Shown here: positions 24,878 through 38,560 of the stretch, piece by piece | How positions within the stretch are numbered: the first letter of the stretch is position 1 | Layout of the letters: every line of letters starts with the position of its first letter | NCBI RefSeq assembly: GCF_013373865.1 | Contig: NC_050474.1 | Location: 4,687,561-4,751,560 of the forward strand | Source: Monomorium pharaonis | Taxonomy: Eukaryota > Arthropoda > Insecta > Hymenoptera > Formicidae | DNA: 64,000 nt | Direction of reading: 5' to 3' | The notes under the pieces: model-generated | Database searches by the model: none | Seen by the model: only the letters and a program-made list of their open reading frames with translations | What the model was told of the DNA's origin: nothing | Position numbers and translations under genes: made by a program

Positions 24878-27800
24878 GCTATGCTGCTACGTGCGATCCC
24901 TCCGCGAGCATGATTTTCGCTCGAGTGACTCACTCTCATTCAAAATTGCACAACGTTAATGGAGAGATTGTACGGCCATCAGGCGAATACTCTTGCATTT
25001 GGCGCGACGTTACACTTGGCAGAACGGAAGATACGATGACGCTTACGTTTACACAGTTTTGAGCGATTTTCAGAGCTAACGAGAAATGAGAAAGTTGTAT
25101 TTTATAGAAAAAAAGTTCCGAACAGAGGTATATTTCATACAACAGGCACAAAAAAATATATACTACAAATGTATCATTGAAATGGTACACTTGAGACATT
25201 CGAGACAGTACTGTCGTACTAAACGCAAGGTCTGACGAAAGTCATCAGTTACTAATTTAAGACATTAATCTTTTTCTCGCCGCACTTGTGTATTCCAAAA
25301 TTCGATAAATATTCGCGAGTACGCTTCCAATTTATCCTTAAAATATTTATAAAAATACAAGCGTAAATGCCGAGAGAAGGAGATCAATGCCTTAAACGTA
25401 ACAACGCTTCCAGTGACTTTCGTAAGATTTACTTCGCGTTTCGTATGATAGTACCGTCTTGACACAAACGATAGGCTTCCGCGCAGTTGACGCACTGTTA
25501 ATTATTTTACTGCTCAGTCAATTGTAGAGCAAAAATGTCGAGCAAAAATAGTAAAGGCACCGAACGAGTGTTAACAGCACGGTCAGCCTGACGATTCTGA
25601 AAACGGTATGTAACTCAGAACGAGAGTTGAGAGAGAAGAAGAGAGAGGGTTGCTTCCCTTCGGGCCTTGCTCGCTCGACAGGATCGACCAATCGCCGACT
25701 CGTTCTCGCGGTTCGTTAGGGTAATGTTGCACCAATACTCCTTTACCTTCGACCTGCACGGATTGCTTTTCGCCCACACAAGCGCGAATCCGTGGTAGGC
25801 CGTGCTGGTCGTCGCTGGTAGCAAGTAAGGAAATCAAGCAGGAGGTGGTGGTTCTGGGTGAAGGAAGGGGGGTAAGAGTTGCGGAGGGGTGCTGTTATGG
25901 CTGCCGTCGACACGCGACTTCCGGACCAGCCCGGCAGGCACGCTATCCGTCTATCTTGAATTCACCGGACTCTGCCACGGCTCTGAATAACGTTCCTCAT
26001 TCCTCTTTGCTTTCTCTCGCCTCAGACTAAAGGCTCAGACGCTCGTGCGTGGTCTCTATTTCTCCTCCCTCGGCATATCTTCTTTTTTTCCTTCGATCAT
26101 ATGTATACACTTTCGGCGTGCAAGAAAATACGAGTTGCGTGATAGAAAAAGCAATCAATTATATTTAACGTAGATGACATTAAATAACACAAGTCAATTA
26201 GTTCTGAAAGCTCTGAAAAATTTATCTTAACGTTTAACAAATATCTTGAGATATTTCTGCAAGCAATATAAGCAATGTATTCAAGTAGTGTAAAAATATT
26301 TAAAAAGTATAAAAGTATAAAAGATCTTTTCCTGAAAGAAGAATCATAATTATTAACCTTTCATTAAGACTATTAAGAGCATCAATAAAGTTATAAATTC
26401 GGGCGCAAATATCTTAAATACTCATCTAATTATCCTCATTTTTTTTTCAAGAACAAAAGGGATAGTAAGAAAAAAACAATTAAAATTATATTTAATTTTT
26501 TATTTGCAATTTACAGATATTGTAAATAGTATAGTATCACAAAGTGGCACTTAGTCATAATCATCGTTACAAAACTTATGTATATTTATTGTATATCGTG
26601 CTCAGCTAACGGTTAAGAAAATAGAGTATTAATTTATAGTTCTTTTTAGAAAATTTAAAAAAAAAAGTTTTTATTTGAATATTATTTATACTAAATATCT
26701 ACAAAATTTTTTAGCTTTATATGCACACAGGTTTCTCATCGATTTACATATTGTTTTATCTCTACCGGATGGTCAAAGGTGAATATGGTTTAATGTCCGA
26801 CTCACACTAGCGATTGGCGATTGTGTCTGCGTTTGTATTTGTGTCTCTGATTTAATCAGAAATGAATTTTACTTCAGCTGTTTTTTTTTCTGACTGGTCG
26901 AGAGATGCAAAAGCAAGACGTAATCGCCAATAGCCATTCGCCAATGTGATTCGAACCTTAAAAATCGTTTAAAAAAAAAAAACATAATATAGTCAATTGT
27001 TTTTTGTTTCGTCAAGATTAGTAATGCTATTTAAATTTAAATTGCAAATTATCTAGCATTGACATAATAACACTCTTTATATTACTATTCCAAGGTAAGC
27101 AAAGTAAGATTGACAATGCTCACAATGTTTTATAGTATATTCTTTATTCATACAAAATGTGGTAACTGGTCTAGATTGAAAACTGTTGGAGTCATTTAAC
27201 GAGATATCAGTAAGCTGATACGAGCTAGTGTTAATAGCATCGCATTTATTTGCATTCACGGTCACTCTATTGCATCATCAATGCATTAAACGGGAGTCTT
27301 ACTGAGTATATGCGTTGACAATCACATCAGTTAAATGAAAGCGTTCCCCGCATTGCAGTAGTTCGTCTCTGTTCGCTTATTTCTATTCGCGATACATTCT
27401 GCGCTAAACGCATTAAATCACCAAGAGTAGTGTTTCGTAATTTATTTTACAAGTGTCTTAGTGCACATCCGTTTGTGTCTATGTATGTGTGTGATGTGTG
27501 CTAGATAAGAAGAGAAGCTTGATAAGATTGATAGGAAAAATAATAGATAAGATTAATAGGCAGGAAACGATTTATTGCGATATTGTACTAATACTAAGAA
27601 GATTATCAATATTGTATCATATTAACTTACTTTAATTTGCTAACAGAAGCTAAAGTTTAATAATTTCTCAGTCTAGCATATATTTTACTTATACTAATAT
27701 ATACGATATTAGATGAAATCTTAGATGTCTTGTTTTTTGTAACTAAATAGTCAAGGTAAAAAATATTTTAATTTGTATTACTATTAATATCACAATTATT

Positions 27801-29677
27801 TATATAAACGGATATAATATGTAAAGTGTTTAAAACTTCGCGATCCAAACTTTGCAGACATGTAGTATTGTCATCACAAAAATAAACAAGAAAATTATAA
27901 ATGTAGAGTAAACTTGTGCCTAAACATCAAGTTCATCTCAATCATAAAAAATTACTTTGTTTTATTTTATAAGAAATATTTAAAATATTATGTATCAATA
28001 ATTTTACATTCTTTCTTTAATGCTTATATTTTATTTAAAAGTAAAATAAATATTATAACTGAAGATAAACGTTCAAAAGAAACAAAATAATCTCACAATC
28101 TAAACTTCTCCGAATGTATAAATCATATTTCTTATATTTTCTTTATTTGCATTTAGTAAATCAGACAGTTGTTCGATTGCAATAAACCAATGCTTTTGCG
28201 AGTGAGAAAATTTTACATTGCATTTGTAGCAAGAGAATTTTGTTATGTATTTTTCAACAAGAGATTCACCTTTATACAAATCAAACGTTTGTTAGTTTAA
28301 ATTAAAGAGTTTAAAAAATTATAAAATTAATATTGTTACTTTGAAATATTTTAAATGCACTTTATGAAAAAGATGCACTATATATTTATCAATTATTATT
28401 TTTAAGAACGAACAATATTATATGAAGCGTTTGGTACAAAGACAACTTAACACGCGTTAAGTTTTGACAAAAAAGATTGTTTTAAGTTTAAACTTTGTTT
28501 TTCACTAATAAATAAGTAATTTATTAATAATATTATTAAAGAATGTAATTATAGCTTTAGAACATTTATTTTTGCCAAAAAAGTTATTTAAACAATAAGA
28601 AATAGTTGATTCTAGTTAAATTGTTTTGCGTAGAACGGGTTTCTTGTACGTATTAAGTAATTAGGATATAAAAAACTTAATACATAGTTTTTTATAAAAA
28701 TAATAAGTATACATAGTATTTAATATTTAAAACATAGTTTAAATGTTTCTGAACATTTTAATCTTCCTCACCGGAACTTCGTTATCCGATACGCTGTCAA
28801 TTTGATATAATCAAAAAATGTTTTTAAAGCATACTCTGTTTTCCATTACTAGAAATTGTAAAAATAATTCTAAATCTTTTTTTCTCTTTCGACATGAGAA
28901 TTTGGTACTACTAGAGAAAGAGATAAGGTGTAATTTTTTTTTTACGCTGGTTACAAAAACGCAAACAAATTTCCATCTCTATAACTAGTATAATTCAAAG
29001 TTTTATTAGTTTGTAAGTATTGTAACTTTACATATTCTTAAATCATAAATTTAAAAATTTTTAATGCAAAGCGTTTCTTTATACAAACTATTTAATTCTG
29101 TAAACCAATAATGATTGCTTAGTTCAACATTAAATAGTTTAGAATTATTTCTTACTGTCCTCGATATACTCAGCAGCTGTTTGAACAATGTCTACGCGTT
29201 TCAAAATAGAACCATATACACAAAAATTACGATAAGAAAGACTAGGTTTTTCGCTCACTTTCGCGGAGGATTGAACGGGAAAATTCTTAAAACTCGGAGA
29301 ACCTTTTAAAAACTTTGTATAACACACTACATTTATATATTTATAAAACACGGTTACATATGTTTAAAAACAACTTAAACCGAGTAAAGTTGTTTTTGCA
29401 TCCAACGCTTCATTTACATAAAAACAATCGTAGAACACAAATATGTTCCGTTAAAAATAACTTAAAGCGGGTTACATTATTTTTGCCCAACCCCTCATAT
29501 ATGCATTTGGTAAGCATATAACTAAATTGAAGAAAGATAATTAAGAATAGATAATATAACGGATACGAGATAAGAAATCTGTTCGTATTAGAGGAGACTG
29601 TTTTCACATGTAAAGTTTAGTAAGCGTTTTGCCTTCTTACGCGACACAAGTCTCTGATAAATTTTTTTTTTAGAAAA
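24878..29677. other. intergenic region between nompC and the acyl-CoA synthetase gene
   Basis: The two genes diverge from this 4.8-kb interval, so it should hold both promoters. The part next to nompC (24878-26080) has moderate GC and several short open frames with no family features; a 5' UTR exon of nompC could be here, but I cannot place it. From 26100 on it is AT-rich. It includes a foldback repeat (26789-26962) and a loosely repeated segment near 29360-29500. Confidence 0.6.
26789..26962. repeat. 174-bp imperfect foldback element
   Basis: The start (TTTAATGTCCGACTCACACT) and the reverse complement of the end (TTTAAGGTTCGAATCACATT) align, and both arms share ATTGGCGATT (26813-26822 and 26922-26931 in reverse). 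The arms are about 55-60 bp with small gaps. This size and form suggest a miniature inverted-repeat transposon. Confidence 0.55.
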
Positions 29678-32600
29678 ATGTTGTCTTCATTTAAATCGGT
29701 TTCGCAATATGCCGCGTCTGGAATTTTAAAATTTCATCAAAACCATTCACGATGTCTCTCTCTATTGCGTCCTCATTTTAGAGGTAAATAAAGACTATAG
29801 TATAATATTATACTTTGAACTTAGTTTAAACTTATTATATCATACTAGAAATATTAAAGTTAGGTAATTTATTTTAGTAAAATTTTTCTTCCATCTAAAT
29901 TCTTTTATAATTTAAATTTATATTAATAATATAAATTTAGATTAAAAAAAAGAATTTAGATGGATTCAAAATCCTTTATAATAATATAATAATTTAAATA
30001 CTTAGTATGTATAATACTTTCTGAAAAAATAATCTTAATAATATTATTATATAAATTTTTGAACATATTATTCAGTTCTTTATTCTTTAAACTGCATGTT
30101 GATTGGCTATTGAATTTAAAAAATACAATCAAAAGCTAAAATTGAAAATAATATCACAAATTAAGTAATTTTTAATTAAACCTTTTAATACAAATTCTTT
30201 ACAGTGTTTTAAGAGATGGTGCAGCATTATTATTAAAATTAACGATCAATTTAATTTGAGATATTATTAAGCGACAAGACTAAAAAGTAACATTTTTTTG
30301 TTGCTTTATTCACATAAGTATTGTCTTAATTTTAACTTATTATTATTGCAAGAATAATTCGTAAAAATTCAAATAAATAACAATAATTATTCTTTAACCC
30401 TATTGATAAAATTATTAGCATTATTTTAAGATTATTTTAACATTATTTAAATTACATTTTAACATATAGTCTGTCGACAAAATTAATAAATCACTATTAA
30501 TGTTATTTTAACATTAGTAATGTTACTTTAACATTATTTTAATTTTATTTTAATATAAAAAATACGATTATCAAGAAAGATTTAAAACTTCATAAAATGA
30601 TCTTTAAATATAAAAATATATTGTCAAAACTTAATCAATAATATTAAAAATCTTAATTTTTAAATTTATATTGTAATTAAAAAAATTGTTGCAGAAAAAC
30701 GTCAAATTCGAAAATCAAACATCCAAGCGAGGGCCAATTATTCTCATGCAATTAAAGCCGCTCACATGTACAATCCCGGCGAGTTTTCTATAATGGACAA
30801 AACTATCGGACAGTTATTAAGTGAGGCAGTTGCAACATGGCCCGAACGAACTTGCGTTGTTTCGATTCCTCAAAAGATTCGTATGACATTCACTCAGGTT
30901 CTTCAACGGGTCGACTCGTTGGCTGCGGGTCTCAAGAAGCTAGGCTTGAAAAAGGGTGATCGGCTGGGTATCTGGGGTCCGAATGATCTAGAATGGTTTA
31001 TTACTTTTCTAAGTGCAACGAGACTGGGATTAATCGTTGTCGCGATTAACCCCGCTTATCAGCAGAACGAATTGGTGTATTGTTTGCAAAAGGTTGGCGT
31101 AAAGGCAATTATCTCACCTGACAAATTCAAAACGCAGAATTATCCAAAGATGTTGCTCGCCGCCAAGGAAGTGTGTGCTACTTTGGAACATATTATTATT
31201 TATTCGCCCGATCATATAACGTAAGAAACTTTAATTAACATTATTATATTAAAGTATAACATTTATTATACGACACATTTTTTTAATATAGTGTATCTAA
31301 AAGAAAAGAAAAGTCAAAATTAGTCTAAAAATTGTTATTTGGACAAGAATCATCCTTTTTAATAGCGTTCTTTAAAAATTATTAAATAACAAACGCTAAC
31401 AGATCATTTGACACAATTATTGCTTTCGTTATAATCATGACTTTGCCTTTTCAAATGATTATGGACGTGAGCGCGCGCTCACGATCTTTCGTGAGCTTTT
31501 AGTATGTTCACACACTAGAACATGATCGTTTCACTGATCCGTGAATATCGCGTGAGTCCTCGCACTTTGACTGACAGAAATCTTTTGCTCGATTTTGCGA
31601 AATGGATTAAGAACACGTTATTTTTGTATCATAACGTCTCGTGCGCTCATATTTTTGTAAATGTTAGTTTTTATATGACGATGTGATGTCTATTAGATTT
31701 TAAAAATTGGTCAGTGTTAATGCTTTCTATTTAAACTACAAGTAAATTCTTCAAATTTTGAACAAATTCTTTTTATTATATTTAAAAATATAGCTTAGCA
31801 TTTAATTTATATGTAAAATGAGAGAACAATATTTTTATTTATATGTCCTCATATATTAATAAACAAAATTTTATGCAAATTTTATTATAGTAACTAATTA
31901 TTTAAATGTCACATAAATATGAATATTCTTCTTGGTAAACGGCCAAGGTTTGAGCGTTCTGTTTCATGACATCAGAATAGTGTATCGATCGAAAAGAAGA
32001 CGAAGATTGAACGACTTGAAAGACTGCGAAGAGCGACGGTGTTTAAAACGAAACAGTTTCGACGTCGAAGAAAATATTCACTAGCAATCCCCGTTGAGAT
32101 TTGTTTCCTTAAAACTATTTTATTCTCCATTATTTTTGCCGTGTGCTCTCCGTATGTCTCGTCGTTGCATTCTGTGGATGCGAAATCTCGCATATCAAGT
32201 GTTTTCTTCTTTTTGCGTAGCACTACCCTCCTCCAACTTTTACCGATCAATTGATTTGATTAATAACCGTATGGAAGAATCATGGTGCAATTAGGTTAAT
32301 AGCTTCACCGAGATCTCTATCCATTCGCACTCGTAAACATGATGTCATTGAGGAATTGTAAACAATATTAGTCTACGTTTAATTTATAGCGGTACGCATC
32401 GTTTCGCCGACGTCGAAGTTTCGGCAACGGAGCCGGAAGTGGATGCGATTGCCGCCGAGCAGGACAAAATATCATGTGATGACGGATGCAGTATACAGTT
32501 CACGTCCGGTTCCACCGGGAGGTCCAAAGCCACGCTCCTCTCGCATAAGGGTCTCGTAAATAACAGTAAAGAGGCGAGTTGTAAACAGAAAAATTATATT

Positions 32601-35600
32601 TAAATTGTATTGTACCTCCGGATTAATTAAATAATTAAAAAACTGTAACGCATAATTCTCTTAATTCATAATATAGGATAACAAATTTAAACTGATTGCT
32701 TTGACCAACGTAATTTCTTTGTGCTTCATGTCTGATTTAATGTATTATATGTATATCGTCAGAAAGAAATTATTTTATTTCTGTGTCGGCAGGCTGCACG
32801 AAGGGGGAAGATAACTATTGAAAATAAAATATGTTTAAACATGCCACTGTTCCATGCGTTCGGCATGGTAATGGGTCAATTGCTCATCCTTCATACGGGG
32901 AGTACCCTCGTCTTGGAAGAACGTTCCTTCAATCCGGTAAAAACCTTGGAGGTGATAGCGCAAGAAAAGTGTGCCATAACATATGGAACGCCAACTATGT
33001 GGGTGAGCAAGGACAAAATAAATGCATGCCAGATTGTGTTCGAAAAACTTCCGCTAAATAGTTCAAAGTGACATATTTCACGATAAGATGCCGTTATAAA
33101 GATTGTACAATTAATGTATTTCAATATGACGTTAGAACAAACACTTCTGACAAAGTAGTATTATTGGCTAATTGCTAATAACATCAAAAGTTAGTCGAGC
33201 CCTAGGTGTATGCGATAAGTAATCGCTGATCATGCTTACTAGACGGAATTTCGAATCGATAAAACTCGTATGATTCATGAATAAATCTCGACTGAACTAA
33301 ACCTTGATAGTTTCGCAAAGTAGTTTTTTTCTGTACAATTTATTTTTGATATATTTATATTACGTATACTGATAGTAAATGAAATTCCTCTCTGCTCTTT
33401 AACGCTGGTAACTTATTATCATTATGTTTATAATAAATTCAAACCATTTAAATTTAAATTTTATTTATCGTTACCAGTCATTATTTGAAAAAAATGGAAA
33501 GAAATAAGAAACCACTTAAATCTTGTTGTATAAAATATTTGTCTTACAGTTTAGTAATTTTTTTAGTAAAATTAGCTAAAAGATTATTTTTACGTATACC
33601 AAAAAAATTAAGAATACATAATAATTGTTTCTTATTAGTTGTAATTTTCTAGGAAAACTAATTTTGAATATTAGAATAATATATTAAAACATTTTGATTA
33701 ATTAAGAAATGTCTTACTATTTTAGCATTTTAGTATTTAACATCACTAGCATATCATTGTACTTGAGATTATTATATCTTACTGCTCAAGAGTGTGATTA
33801 AAATGATCAACCATTAATAACAGGTAATACTAACGTTTAATTGGTTTATACATGTCTATATATCAACATTTTAATGATATAAGATTATTTCGTAAGATAT
33901 TAATATTGTTGTAATCATTTTAACCGATCTCGTAAAACAGTAACAGTAAAAATCATAAGCACCTTGATACGCTTCTGATGCTAAGACTTAATGATGTTTC
34001 AGCTAATTGTTATGAGAAACTCTATCCCCCGTTTATACACATTCAATATTTTATGGGCACATATACGCGCACTGTTTTTGTACTTAAAACCATTTTTTTC
34101 TCAGAAAATGTATGACAGACAAGAAGTAAATAAATAGTTTTACATATTTTAATTATTCATTAGGGCATTTTTTAATTTCCTTTTATAATTATATCAGTTT
34201 GCATCTTTGAAAGATGTATTTGTCATTTGTACAAAATAAATATTCGAACTTCATGTTTAATTTATGTGTAATTTCACCAGGTAAACTTAATAGAGGCACA
34301 GCAACGATTGCAGCTACCGACGGACAGTCTTCAGGCAGGAGTTACCGGTGGTGCACCCGCATCTTCTGAACTTTTCAAACGAATCCGAGGTTTGCTCGGC
34401 TTCAACGATATGATGGTAAATTAAAAAACTATAGTTTAGTTCTTTGGCTTCAGCAATTATTTATTACGATCATGACGTTCAGGCAGCGTCGTAAATTTTA
34501 GAAACACAATTTTAATATATGCACATTATAAACATATATCTATTTATATAAATAAATCTCTGTATTAGTAAAAAATAAACTTTTAATTACAGAGCATATA
34601 TGGTCTGACAGAAACAACAGCTATAGTATTTCAATCAATGCGTGGAGAAGATAGGCATCTTATAGAGACCACTGTAGGTCATTTGGCGAATCATGCTGAA
34701 GCGATGGTATACATCAATTTTACTCCAGAAATTATAAATTCCTTCAGTTTCACTTTACAAGGTTTTGTTATGCATGTATCTTTTGACGCATATCCTTATT
34801 TAGATCGTCGATCAAAATAATTTACCAGTTCCCTTTGGAAAACCTGGCGAACTTTGGATTCGCTCGTACTCCAACATGTTGCGCTATTGGGATGACGAAG
34901 AAAACACGAAGAAAACTATAACGGAGGATGGTTGGTTAAAAACGGGCGATCAGTTTATCTTGCAGGAAAACGGATACGCTACTATAGTCGGAAGACTTAA
35001 AGACATACTTATTCGAGGAGGTGAAAATATTTTCCCGAAAGTAAGTAACATTTACAATTGCATTATTCATTCTATTTAATGAATTATATTTTTTTGATAT
35101 ACAGAAAAGAAAAATCGATTAAAAATAAATTTAAAAAATTAGACTACATATTTTGTAAGATCTCTTTAAAAAATTATTAAACCTTTGTCAATTTTATTTA
35201 GGAAATATTTATCTAGCTATACATGATTTTTTTATCTGATGTAATTATTATTATTACGAATAATTTATATGTATAATCTTGATTTCAAATCTTACTTTTC
35301 AAAACGGTAAATTGATGGATAAAGAATTTTTAATTTAATTTGTATTTTAATGCATTTTGTAGGAAATTGAAGACTTCTTGATGACTCATCCCAAAGTAAA
35401 TCAGGCGCAAGTTGTAGGAGCATATGATGAAGTCTACGGAGAAGAAGTTTGTGCGTGTATTCAACTTCGCGACGGTGTGACAATGACAAAGAATGAACTA
35501 ACAGATTATTGTAGAGGCAAAATAGCGCACTTCAAAATACCACGTTATGTAGTGTTTATAGATGAATATCCAAAGACTGCCACAGGAAAAATTCAAAAAT

Positions 35601-35662
35601 TCCGTTTGAGAGACCAATTAGAAGAAAGCGGAGTGATACCGGAAAGACCAAAACATTTGTAA
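29678..35662 (+). CDS. ACSF2: mitochondrial medium-chain acyl-CoA synthetase, ACSF2 type
   Basis: Eight coding exons: 29678-29783, 30695-31220, 32390-32573, 32793-33002, 34281-34415, 34593-34706, 34804-35040, 35363-35662. The frame stays open throughout and gives 603 residues, near the family's usual 615. The enzyme activates fatty acids with ATP and CoA. The N-terminus (about 35 residues, basic and hydroxylated, no acidic residues) fits a mitochondrial targeting peptide. Motifs in order: IGQLLSEAVATWPERTC; the P-loop FTSGSTGRSK near residue 248; PLFHAFGM; TPTMW; SIYGLTETTA; GDQF near the hinge; GRLKDILIRGGENI near 488; and TATGKIQK with the catalytic Lys near 580. In the P-loop the usual PKG is SKA, within the variation the family allows. 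Intron 3 has a GC donor; the GT alternatives nearby either break the frame or remove conserved residues. The orthologue assignment rests on overall motif pattern and length. Confidence 0.92.
29890..29964. repeat. 75-bp AT-rich palindrome
   Basis: The 17-base left end (29890-29906) is exactly matched by the reverse complement at 29948-29964, and the centre is also partly self-complementary. It lies in the first intron of the synthetase gene. Confidence 0.75.
31466..31483. repeat. 18-bp perfect palindrome, CpG-rich
   Basis: CGTGAGCGCGCGCTCACG reads the same on both strands. It lies in intron 2 of the synthetase gene, in an otherwise AT-rich setting, with further CGTGAG copies just downstream (31493-31560). 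Confidence 0.8.
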
Positions 35663-36223
35663 TAATTATAGACAATACTAACTATACAAAGTTTAGATAA
35701 CATTATAATAATAGTAAGGTTTTATAGAAAATCAAGTAATAAGGAATTAAAAATTGTATAATATTATTCCGAGAGTTTAAGTAGGAAATCAAATTACATA
35801 TCTAGGAACTAATTGTGTACTTAACATCGTACAACATTATAAACATTATATATCTAAGTTTTATAATTTTCTACTACATGGTTCTCTTGGATGAATGCTG
35901 AAATGTATTTTGCCAGAAGAATGAAAGAGTTAAATTATTTATTAATATAGAGTTTAAAAAATTATTTTATTTTGTTCATCTTAATAATAAATTTCTATTT
36001 ATTAATATAAAACTAATCACTTTTAATTAAAACGAATTTTTATTTTTCCCTCCAAGAATGGTGCGCAACTTCAACTGCATATGCTCCGTCGGTAAAATAA
36101 TCTCTTGATGTATTTATGGTCGCGATCGTATTCGATGTGTATTGTCGGATTTTTTAAAGCAAATAGCTCCGCCTATTTTCCTGATACAATTTTAACACAC
36201 TCGAGTCAAACGATTTTCGGATT
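35663..36223. other. 3' flank of the synthetase gene and promoter region of U2af
   Basis: AATAAA at 35986-35991 is a candidate poly(A) signal for the synthetase gene. The last 150-200 bases before 36224 should hold the U2af promoter and 5' UTR. No exon is visible. Confidence 0.55.
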
Positions 36224-37513
36224 ATGGCCGAATATCTGGCGTCAATTTTCGGGACTGAGAAGGACAAGTAAGCGTCAAATTAGGTTTCTATGCCGTCGTT
36301 TTATATGAGAGGTTATGATTGCGACGTGAACTTAAAATTTATTTGTTCTTTTAGGGTCAATTGCTCATTTTATTTCAAGATAGGCGCCTGTCGGCATGGA
36401 GATCGATGTTCGCGAATTCATAACAAGCCGACCTTTAGTCAGGTATGATATTTCCTTATCTGCTCCGTTTGTAATAATTTACACTGCATTGATAACTCCA
36501 CTTACAAACAGTACATTGTATTGTAAAACTTTTTTTGTGTAGCTAAATATGTTCTGCCATGTTCTGTTATATTAACATTCTTTCAAAAATATCGTCAATA
36601 TATATTTTATAGCAGTAATGCATTGGGATTTATATCAATATTCTTTTATGTACAAACATTTCAACATACTGCGATTTGAATTAATAATCCAAGAAATTAA
36701 TGAAATTAATTTTATTATTAAGCGATATTATTGACGCAAATCTTTGTTCTTTAGACGTGCTTACTGCAGAATCTCTATGTGAATCCTCAGAATTCTGCGA
36801 AAAGCGCAGATGGATCTCATTGTAAGTATACTATATCTTAATAAGAATATTATGTTACTATACGAGATGAGCATTATGTATGTTATGAAATGCATCTTAC
36901 AATAGTGGTCGCAAACGTGTCTGACGAAGAGATGCAAGAACATTACGACAATTTTTTCGAGGACGTTTTTATCGAGTGCGAAGACAAGTACGGGGAGATC
37001 GAGGAGATGAACGTGTGCGACAATCTCGGTGATCACTTGGTCGGAAATGTTTATATCAAGTTCCGCAGAGAAGAGGATGCGGAGAAGGCGGTGAACGACT
37101 TGAATAATCGTTGGTTCGGCGGTAGACCAGTTTACGCCGAGCTCTCGCCTGTAACTGATTTTCGCGAGGCCTGCTGTCGTCAATACGAAATGGGGTAAAT
37201 TATAAAGCTAAAATGCGATTTACAGAGCGTAATAAACAACAAGCACGAAATTGTATACTTGAAATTATATGCTTTTAGCGAGTGCACGCGCTCCGGATTT
37301 TGTAACTTCATGCACTTGAAACCCATCTCCCGGGAGCTCCGACGGTACTTGTATAGCCGAAAGAAGAGTAAGGGTCGATCGAGATCACGCTCGAGATCGC
37401 GAGGTCGCGACCGTAGGAGGAGATCCCGATCCCGTGATAAGAGATCCAGGTCCAAAGATCGGCGCAGAGGAAGAGACGAGAAGACCAGAGACGGTCGATC
37501 TGGTCGTTATTAA
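36224..37513 (+). CDS. U2af38: splicing factor U2AF small subunit (U2AF35/38)
   Basis: Five exons, 36224-36267, 36355-36442, 36755-36821, 36906-37194 and 37279-37513, join in phases 2, 0, 1, 2 to 240 residues, the same length as human U2AF1. The protein begins MAEYLASIFGTEKDK, then has the first CCCH zinc finger (CSFYFKIGACRHGDRC), an RNA-recognition-like domain (about residues 65-147, with NVYIKFRREEDAEKAV and WFGGRPVYAE), the second CCCH zinc finger (ACCRQYEMGECTRSGFCNFMH, split by the last intron), and a short Arg/Ser-rich tail. It binds the AG of the 3' splice site and forms the heterodimer with the large U2AF subunit at the start of spliceosome assembly. It would act in the nucleus. All zinc-binding residues appear to be present. 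An AATAAA overlaps the stop codon. The start is firm because it matches the family N-terminus. Confidence 0.98.
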
Positions 37514-37517
37514 TAAA
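37512..37517 (+). terminator. U2af38: AATAAA overlapping the U2af stop codon
   Basis: The stop TAA is 37511-37513 and AATAAA is 37512-37517. If used, the 3' UTR would be only about 20 nt; a later signal may be the real one. Confidence 0.3.
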
Positions 37518-38560
37518 ATTTTGTTTATATATTTAGATTTAGTTGCTTGTCGATATATCTCTTTATTTTATTTATAATACTTGAATCAATCATATAAATT
37601 TTTACCTTTTTATTATTAACAGTTCGAAAGTTCATATAAGAGATTTTCTGTCAAATTAATAATTCTGTAAATAAATTCGTATAGTATATTCAATATTGAA
37701 TAGCTGTGGTATTGCGAGTTCTGTAATAATGGTATAGACGGCAGCACTGACTTACTGTGTGTCTAAAAAATATACTGTGTATTTTTATGAAATTATTTTT
37801 TTTTTTGTATGCACATTGGTTAAGATAAATGATAGATAATGTATATTCAAATTTTTAGTTTTTGCATTAAAATTTGAGAAAAATATTGAGAAAAATATTT
37901 CATCAATTTTCTAATTTTCCTTTCTCTTAAGTTTAAGAAAAATAGGTATTAAAGATGGTAAACTTTTAATATATGTTTACTCTAAATAATTATGCAATTT
38001 ATATTTTTGATTTTTTGTAAGATAAGAGTGAATTTCAACATCTTAAATCCTTATCAATGAAATAAAAAATTAAACATTTTGATAATTATTTTACTGACAT
38101 TTTGGAAATATAGAAACTCTATCTCTAAAATGAAAAAAATGTATATAAAATTTATATTAGAATTTTTCTTTTTTATTGAATTTTTTACTTCAATATTTTC
38201 TATTAGAAATTTGTACATTTGTCACAAGATGTCACTTGTAGCATCTCGCATCGTTGGTTTTATTTATAGTTTCTACGTATTATTACTATATAAAAGATAA
38301 TTTTAGATTATAATTAATACTTGAGAAACAATATTCGTGTTTATAAAAGTCAATTTATTTAAGAAATAATTTATATAAATTGTAAAACGTATAAAAAAAC
38401 TGAAATTAAACTGTTAAAGAAATATTATAATCATAAAGTTGTATCGTGTTATATTATATGCAGCCACAAAATAAAAATTTCGTACAGATTTTACGTGTTA
38501 AAATTATATGTTCGTAATAAAGCAAACAATTCTGGAGTAATTTTCAACGTAGGCAATAGA
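37514..38560. other. AT-rich intergenic DNA after U2af
   Basis: AT-rich, with no long conserved open frame. I see no gene or RNA structure in it. Confidence 0.6.

Noticed and set aside
31972..32294. Short frames in intron 2 of the synthetase gene
   Set aside because: They lie between two exons that join correctly, and have no motif.
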